From D37C17 sp964551815 (lineage in GTDB: Bacteria; Fidelibacterota; Marinisomatia; SCGC-AAA003-L08; D37C17): a stretch of 31,038 bases of DNA. The notes beneath the pieces were generated by a model, which saw only the letters and a list, made by a program, of their open reading frames with translations, had not been told where the DNA came from and ran no database searches. Position numbers and translations under genes: made by a program. Each line of letters starts with the position of its first letter. Position 1 is the stretch's first letter. This document shows, piece after piece, positions 25,900 to 31,038 of the stretch. The stretch covers positions 1 through 31,038 of the forward strand of contig CAZKEL010000027.1 in the NCBI GenBank assembly GCA_964551815.1, given 5' to 3'.

Positions 25900-26001
25900 T
25901 ATTCTGGCTTGCGGAGGGGGAAATATACAGACATTCAGAATTTCCCTTTCCCGGAAAAATAAAATCTTTTTAGTTTCGATACTATAATTGAAAGGGATTT
26001 T
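25900..26001. promoter_or_regulatory. Divergent promoter region between asparaginase homologue and symporter
   Basis: This 102-bp spacer must hold promoters for both directions. An AAAGGGA Shine-Dalgarno-like stretch lies just before the symporter ATG at 26002. A TTTCCCGGAAA palindrome is present in the middle. No confident -10/-35 pair was found. Confidence 0.4.
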
Positions 26002-27447
26002 ATGGACGCAGTGACCATTGGCTTTACAATATACCTCATCACAATTCTGCTGGTAGGATTTTACACTATCAGAATTACCCGCAATTTAAAAGATTTTGCA
26101 TTAGGTGGTCAACGGTTGGGACCAACAGTGATTGCTTTTTCGGAGCGGGCATCAGGCGAATCAGCCTGGCTCATATTAGGTCTCCCGGGGGCAGCTCTGG
26201 TAGCCGGAATGCTGGAATTATGGACAGTGTTTGGCTGTGTCAGCGGAATAATCCTCTCCTGGCTCGTTGTTGCCTATCCCCTGAGAAAAGCAACTGCAAA
26301 GTATGATGCCCTTACCCTTCCTCAATTATTCGAAAATAAATTTGGGGACGCCAGTGGTATTATCCGACTCGTAGCTTCCTTAATTATTACTTTTTTCTTC
26401 ACATTTTATGTGGCAGCACAATTTTCAGGAGCAGGAAAAGTACTCAATGTTACCTTTGGTATTTCAGAATTCAATGGCATGATAATAGGGGCAGTCATCA
26501 TTGTTTTTTATACCTTAATGGGGGGTTTTCTGGCAGTGGCATGGACTGATCTCGTACAGGGAATTATTATGATTGGCACTCTGGTTATTCTTCCATTAGC
26601 CGGTTTTATTGAACTCTCCGGTTCTGAGGTGGTGGCTGTAATTGATTGGTCCACTCTGTATGGAGGGAAAACAGGAAGCGCAGCTCTTGTTGCTGCAATT
26701 GGCGGCTTGTCCTGGGGACTGGGATATATGGGACAACCTCATTTAATGGCTCGTTATATGGCCATTGATGATGCAGAAAATATTGCTGTCAGCCGTAGAA
26801 TTGCCTATTTATGGGCAGTACCTGCTTTCTTTGGGGCAATGTTTATCGGATTAATTGGTGCCGGACTTATAAAGAATGGACTGTTAAACTTTAACGGAGT
26901 AGTAATTACTTCCATTGCTTCTCTTCCCGATCCTGAAAAACTCATGCCCATCATGGCATCAAACTTACTTCCGGCTTGGCTGGCAGGCATTTTTATAAGC
27001 GGTGCCATTGCAGCCATGATGTCCACCGCAGATTCGCAGTTGTTAGTTTCCACAACCGTTATCACTGAAGATATAACACGGAAGTATGCAGGAATTTCCT
27101 TTACAGATAAAAAATTACTATTTTTGGGCAGGTTTTTTACCCTGGTAATAGGATTAGCAGCTTTTTATCTGGCATGGAAGTCTAATGATCTTGTCTTTGA
27201 AATGGTATCCTATGCCTGGGGTGGATTGGGTGCATCCTTCGGACCTGCATTGGTTCTGACGCTTTGGTGGAGAAATATCAAAAAAGAAGGAGTGTTAGCA
27301 GGGCTAATTTGCGGAACTTTCTTTACCATTATTCCCGTTTTTGGTACTGTAATTACTCCCCGATTATCAGCATTTGTAATTTCTACTCTGGTAGTTATTC
27401 TTGTCTCTAAATTCAAATCAACAACTAATCAGTCTGGCCGCCTTTAA
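26002..27447 (+). CDS. putP: Sodium:solute symporter, PutP (sodium/proline) type
   Basis: The 481-residue protein has roughly 12-13 transmembrane segments of the SSS family. PutP-like signatures include F-A-L-G-G-Q-R-L-G-P-T-V near residue 33, S-E-R-A-S-G-E-S-A-W-L-I-L-G-L-P-G-A in the substrate/sodium region, and S-T-A-D-S-Q-L-L-V-S-T-T-V-I-T-E-D on the later sodium-site helix. It would import proline, or a related amino acid, with sodium at the inner membrane. AAAGGGA precedes ATG 26002. Its 3' end overlaps the convergent LtaS-like gene by 23 bp. Exact substrate is inferred from family resemblance. Confidence 0.88.
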   Translation: MDAVTIGFTIYLITILLVGFYTIRITRNLKDFALGGQRLGPTVIAFSERASGESAWLILGLPGAALVAGMLELWTVFGCVSGIILSWLVVAYPLRKATAKYDALTLPQLFENKFGDASGIIRLVASLIITFFFTFYVAAQFSGAGKVLNVTFGISEFNGMIIGAVIIVFYTLMGGFLAVAWTDLVQGIIMIGTLVILPLAGFIELSGSEVVAVIDWSTLYGGKTGSAALVAAIGGLSWGLGYMGQPHLMARYMAIDDAENIAVSRRIAYLWAVPAFFGAMFIGLIGAGLIKNGLLNFNGVVITSIASLPDPEKLMPIMASNLLPAWLAGIFISGAIAAMMSTADSQLLVSTTVITEDITRKYAGISFTDKKLLFLGRFFTLVIGLAAFYLAWKSNDLVFEMVSYAWGGLGASFGPALVLTLWWRNIKKEGVLAGLICGTFFTIIPVFGTVITPRLSAFVISTLVVILVSKFKSTTNQSGRL

Positions 27448-29365
27448 ATAAGAAATAAGCAGATTGCATATATGCCTGTAAATGTTTCTCAACAGGAGTA
27501 ATTTTCGATTCATCTTTTATCTCAGTGTAGGGGATTTCATAAATTGACTGCAGGTGAGACAAGGTTGGTTTTTTGTTCATTATTGAGGATAACAAAAACT
27601 TCTGTTCTATCCACATTGCATAGTCATTGACAACCCTACAGCTTACGCCTGTGTAATCTGCTGCCAACACATTTGATCCTAAGAGTCGAAAAGGGTGAGG
27701 ATACCCAATGAGGTGTAGCAGGGTGGGAGCAACATCAACCTGTGATGCAGGGCTTGCAATTACCTGAGGACTTGCAATAAGCCAGGGACCATAGATCAAA
27801 AAAGGAATATGTGCATTGCGTGGGTCTTCGAACTGCCCCTTAAAGACATTAATGCCATGATCTGCGATAAACAGGAAGAGGGTATTTCCCATCCATTTTT
27901 TGGTTCTGTTTTTTCGGAAAAATTTACCGATACAATGGTCCGTATATGCCATGGTGCGAAGTACTTGGGAAGCCTCTACTCCTAATGTATCAAATTCAGG
28001 AATGATTGATTCTTTATCAGCGGGAACCTGCCAGGGTTGGTGATTGGTAGTGGTAAACAGGGTAAGAAAATTTGGTTGTTCTGATTCCTGTAAAATGGAT
28101 GCTGTATAGTCAAAGATATATTCATCATATACTCCCCACATATTTCCCGGTGTACTAGTACTGAATTTCTCACGATCATGAACTTCATCAAATCCGTTAG
28201 CAATGGCAAAGCCTTTCATATTGTCAAAGTCCGCATCACCGCCATAAATAAAATGAGTGGAATATCCGGTGCCTTTTAACAGGGATGCAATGGTTTCAAC
28301 ACCTCCCTGAGTTTCAAGTTGAGAGATGATGGGATACCCGGGCAATACGGGCCAGGAACATAGTATAGAGCTTAGTCCATAGGCAGATCGTTTGCCATTG
28401 GCAAAAGTGTTTTTGCAGTTAACTCCCTCATTAGCAATTTGGTTTAAATTTGGGGTCACCCCTTCCATTTCAGGATTTATAAATCCGCAGTTTGAGGCAA
28501 GAAAAGACTCCAAAACAACAAGGACAATATTGGGTTGAATGCCTTGGGGATTTTCAATGCGTCGTTGAATACCGTGCGGATCGATAAAAGATTCACCTTC
28601 TGTTTTAATGAGATTTCTAAGAATAGCCCCCGCAGAGTCATGTTCCATGAAATGGAGAGAGCCAGATAAATTTTTTTCTGACTGCATTTGAATTACAGAC
28701 CTTCCAAGATTAAAAAGTGGATTTAATGCAGCCTGATTCGCAAGATGGTTTGAACTGAACATGGCATGACCCCAGTCAATGGGACGCTCCTGCCACCCTC
28801 CCCGAATACAGGTACCAATGAAAATGACAGAAAAAACAAATGAAAAAACATAGGCATAAATCGGTCTTTTAATTCTTCCATGTAGTATGAAATTTTTTGG
28901 TAATTTTATCCAAAACCAAGATATGAGACTTAAAATGGCAACAATGATTAAGATGGGATATTCCTTCCAGATATAGGAGAGTGTTTCACCACTTTTAGCC
29001 GAAGGCTGCCACGCCATGAAATTTAGATGCGACCCCATCTCCTGAAAAAAATACAAATCAACAATGCAGAAAAAGCCATATAAAAATGATATAACCAGTA
29101 AATATAGTGTAACCATGCTACGGTTAATTGAGCTTTGCCAACCAAGTTTGGGGATAAACATAGTTATCCAAATTGGCAGAATTAGATATGAAGCAGTAAC
29201 TGCATCCAGACGGAGTGCAACAGGGAAGGACTGTAAAAATAGAAAAAAGTCATCAAATTGGATATTCGATAAATTGGATATTATAAACACCCCTCGCCAG
29301 CCTGCCATCAACAGGAGCAGGGATGTGAAAATAATCAGAAAGGCCTTAATTCTTGCCGGAATCAA
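27425..29365 (-). CDS. LTA synthase/sulfatase-family membrane enzyme
   Basis: The 646-residue product has about five N-terminal transmembrane helices (about 1-195) and a large extracytoplasmic alkaline-phosphatase/sulfatase-fold domain. Metal ligands are visible at I-V-L-V-V-L-E-S-F (about 285), F-T-T-T-N-H-Q-P-W and F-I-A-D-H-G-I (about 501). The nucleophile region reads N-G-K-R-S-A-Y-G-L (about 323). Related Gram-negative proteins usually have R-T there, so Ser may replace the nucleophilic Thr. Family members transfer phosphoglycerol or phosphoethanolamine onto envelope glycans or lipids. The start is TTG 29365, as no ATG is available. It lies 22 bp after the cytidylyltransferase gene, consistent with surface-glycan modification. 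Confidence 0.85.
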   Translation of the reverse strand: MIPARIKAFLIIFTSLLLLMAGWRGVFIISNLSNIQFDDFFLFLQSFPVALRLDAVTASYLILPIWITMFIPKLGWQSSINRSMVTLYLLVISFLYGFFCIVDLYFFQEMGSHLNFMAWQPSAKSGETLSYIWKEYPILIIVAILSLISWFWIKLPKNFILHGRIKRPIYAYVFSFVFSVIFIGTCIRGGWQERPIDWGHAMFSSNHLANQAALNPLFNLGRSVIQMQSEKNLSGSLHFMEHDSAGAILRNLIKTEGESFIDPHGIQRRIENPQGIQPNIVLVVLESFLASNCGFINPEMEGVTPNLNQIANEGVNCKNTFANGKRSAYGLSSILCSWPVLPGYPIISQLETQGGVETIASLLKGTGYSTHFIYGGDADFDNMKGFAIANGFDEVHDREKFSTSTPGNMWGVYDEYIFDYTASILQESEQPNFLTLFTTTNHQPWQVPADKESIIPEFDTLGVEASQVLRTMAYTDHCIGKFFRKNRTKKWMGNTLFLFIADHGINVFKGQFEDPRNAHIPFLIYGPWLIASPQVIASPASQVDVAPTLLHLIGYPHPFRLLGSNVLAADYTGVSCRVVNDYAMWIEQKFLLSSIMNKKPTLSHLQSIYEIPYTEIKDESKITPVEKHLQAYMQSAYFLFKGGQTD

Positions 29366-29387
29366 ATTTTTAATATTGAAAAATTAA

Positions 29388-30068
29388 TTAAGGGTTAAGA
29401 GAAGAAAAAATGAGTTCGGATAACTGGAAGTCTAATGCAGTATCAATCTCAAGACTGAAATGTTCAGGCCATTCTACAAACCCAATTTTACCACCGAGAC
29501 GATTCCCGGTATTTTCAAAATGTTCACGGGTAAAAATATAAAGAGAACCGTTTTCCATAAAGCGCATATCTATGGGTTTTAAGTCCTGCCGGCGGGGTCT
29601 ATTTTTGAAATCATATTCTGCAAAGGTGGTTTTGTCTTTCTTCACCCGCCAAAAGAACCGATGTGTAGGACAAATACTGAGCAGAGAATCAAATTTTTCG
29701 TCATGGAAATGATTTAATGCATCATCCAAAGAACCTTTGGGTCTTAAGGGGCTGGTTGCTTGTAATAGTACAATTGTATTTGGTTTTTCATTACATGATT
29801 CAATAAAATGATGAATTGCGGATTCTGTTGTTGCAGTGTCAGATGCAAGCTCAGTGGGGCGATGAATAATATTTGCCCCTGCATTTTTTGCAGTTTCCAT
29901 TATTTTTTTATCGTCGGTTGAAACAAATACAGCATCCACCAAATTTGAACTGAGTGCATAATCAATGGAATGTACCAGTAAGGGTTTCCCACCAAAACTG
30001 CGAATATTTTTATTTGCCAACCCCTTGCTTCCGCCACGGGCGGGGATGATTGCATAAGTTTTACTCAT
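29388..30068 (-). CDS. Acylneuraminate cytidylyltransferase family (CMP-sialic/nonulosonic acid synthetase)
   Basis: The 226-residue product opens with the nucleotide-binding signature A-I-I-P-A-R-G-G-S-K-G-L-A-N-K-N, then V-F-V-S-T-D-D-K-K-I, H-R-P-T-E-L-A-S-D-T-A-T-T and L-L-Q-A-T-S-P-L-R-P. It activates a nonulosonic acid (sialic, legionaminic, pseudaminic or similar) with CTP for surface polysaccharide assembly. The exact sugar cannot be told (NeuA, LegF and PseF look alike), so no symbol is given. The ATG at 30068 is 8 bp after the oxidoreductase stop, so they are co-transcribed. Confidence 0.9.
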   Translation of the reverse strand: MSKTYAIIPARGGSKGLANKNIRSFGGKPLLVHSIDYALSSNLVDAVFVSTDDKKIMETAKNAGANIIHRPTELASDTATTESAIHHFIESCNEKPNTIVLLQATSPLRPKGSLDDALNHFHDEKFDSLLSICPTHRFFWRVKKDKTTFAEYDFKNRPRRQDLKPIDMRFMENGSLYIFTREHFENTGNRLGGKIGFVEWPEHFSLEIDTALDFQLSELIFSSLNP

Positions 30069-30076
30069 TTATAATT

Positions 30077-31038
30077 TCATATGTTGTGTTTATTCAGAGA
30101 AGCAGAAGCGGCTTCTAAAATTTTCACCACTTCCAACCCGCTTTTTCCATTGGAAATAGTAAAGGATTTATCCATGTTTTCTATAAAATATTTGATCTCT
30201 TCTTCAAGAGGCATTTTGGGTTCATAGTATATTTTTTCAGTAGGACCATTATTTGCCACAGGCACGCCATCTGCCCAATCCACACCCTTTTCATAAAACA
30301 GAATATCTTTGTTTTTTGAAGAATCTTCAAATGATATCATTCCTTTTGAGCCAATAAGAACGATGCGGTGTTCTTTAAAGGGATGCAGCCAGGATACAAA
30401 GATATGGGTTTTTATATTTTCCGGGTACTCAAGATAGGTGATAGTCGTATCATGATTGTGAGGATGTATAAAAGCACCCCCAAAAGTATCAATTTTTTCC
30501 GGAAGGGAGTTGGTAAAATAATTCAGGATTGATATATCATGGGGTGCAAAGGACCAGAACACATTTTCATGCACCCGGATAGTTCCCAGGTTCAGCCGAT
30601 TGGAATAGATGTATTGGAGTTTACCTATTTTACCTGCTTGAATTAAGGTTTTTATTTTTTTAATGGCAGGATGAAACAAGAGTAAATGCCCCACCATCAC
30701 ATTCACATTTTTTTCTCCAGCTTTATTCATTAATTTTTCTGCATCCTTAAGAGTGAGGGTGAGCGGTTTCTCAATGAGAAGGGGAAAATTATTTTCAATA
30801 AGTTTAATACCTATCTCAAAATGTGTTTCAGCAGGAGTTGCTATAATGAAGCCGTCAAACCCTCCTCCCATTGCTGCACTCAGTGACTCATAAATTTCAG
30901 TTTGAGGATATTGCTCCTTTACTTCCTTATGTAGTTCTTTATTAGGCTCAGCAATACCCCCTAAACGATCTAACGCATGTAAGGTACGGATGTGATTGCG
31001 GCCCCAGTTGCCAGCTCCAACGACGCAGATTTTTTTAT
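30077..31038 (-). CDS. Gfo/Idh/MocA family NAD(P)-dependent oxidoreductase (5' end cut by window edge)
   Basis: The frame stays open from the stop at 30077 to the right edge (about 320 residues visible); an internal ATG at 30871 is not the real start. The part upstream of it encodes the Rossmann dinucleotide motif K-K-I-C-V-V-G-A-G-N-W-G-R-N-H. Next come A-T-P-A-E-T-H and the catalytic-Lys motif E-K-P-L-T-L. A-P-H-D-I-S-I-L and G-S-K-G-M-I-S-F-E appear in the C-terminal domain. Only one or a few residues are probably missing. The partner gene makes it likely to oxidise a sugar nucleotide or precursor for surface glycan synthesis. Confidence 0.88.
   Translation of the reverse strand, partial: KKICVVGAGNWGRNHIRTLHALDRLGGIAEPNKELHKEVKEQYPQTEIYESLSAAMGGGFDGFIIATPAETHFEIGIKLIENNFPLLIEKPLTLTLKDAEKLMNKAGEKNVNVMVGHLLLFHPAIKKIKTLIQAGKIGKLQYIYSNRLNLGTIRVHENVFWSFAPHDISILNYFTNSLPEKIDTFGGAFIHPHNHDTTITYLEYPENIKTHIFVSWLHPFKEHRIVLIGSKGMISFEDSSKNKDILFYEKGVDWADGVPVANNGPTEKIYYEPKMPLEEEIKYFIENMDKSFTISNGKSGLEVVKILEAASASLNKHNI

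Noticed and set aside
25983..25988. TATAAT as a -10 box for the symporter gene
   Set aside because: Transcription would start inside the Shine-Dalgarno sequence just before ATG 26002, and no matching -35 is present.
30077..30871. Oxidoreductase starting at ATG 30871
   Set aside because: This would remove the Rossmann NAD(P)-binding motif, which is clearly encoded upstream to the window edge.

Overview
This looks like a chromosomal stretch of an AT-rich, Gram-negative-type bacterium of the FCB superphylum. A marine Candidatus Marinimicrobia (Neomarinimicrobiota, SAR406) lineage fits best. The clues are many secreted proteins ending in a double D-x-N-x-D-G-x-x-N-(I/V)-L-D dockerin-like module, one protein with a type IX secretion (T9SS) sorting domain, several outer-membrane-barrel proteins, and TTG/GTG starts. 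The lineage is inferred from protein style, not from a marker gene.

Left third (97-9184, all minus strand): a tightly packed run of five genes, apparently one operon read from 9184 down to 97. It encodes two paralogous arylsulfotransferase-like (ASST) proteins, an LVIVD-repeat/redoxin protein, a jelly-roll-like protein and a reprolysin-type metalloprotease with a LamG domain. All five end in a dockerin-like module. The third gene is the main discovery. Two reading frames (4811-6190 and 4277-4807) are one frame interrupted by a single in-frame TGA at 4811-4813. The TGA sits exactly where the first Cys of a redoxin C-x-x-C motif should be (U-P-V-C), and a short hairpin starts 11 nt downstream. 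I read it as a secreted selenoprotein.

Centre: the 190-bp divergent region 9185-9375 carries two 19-bp near-palindromes of the same design, 69 bp apart. To the right is a plus-strand cassette of a P-loop sulfotransferase, a START-domain lipid-binding protein and a DUF1302-like outer-membrane barrel (9376-12507). Then come, on the minus strand, an LRR-dockerin protein, a third ASST-like protein with a T9SS domain, a 2-oxoglutarate/Fe(II) oxygenase and a 61-residue hypothetical protein.

Right half: two consecutive TldD/TldE (PmbA) metalloprotease pairs (16696-22300, plus strand), a PDZ-barrel protein, a DUF1015 protein, PlsY coupled to a one-domain asparaginase homologue, a PutP-like sodium symporter, an LtaS/sulfatase-fold membrane enzyme, and the start of a surface-sugar cluster (CMP-sialate-type cytidylyltransferase and a Gfo/Idh/MocA oxidoreductase running off the right edge).

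Much of the window concerns the cell surface: secreted sulfuryl-transfer candidates, a secreted redox protein and protease, outer-membrane barrels and surface sugars. No rRNA, tRNA, CRISPR array, insertion sequence or phage gene was seen. No gap between genes exceeds about 200 bp.
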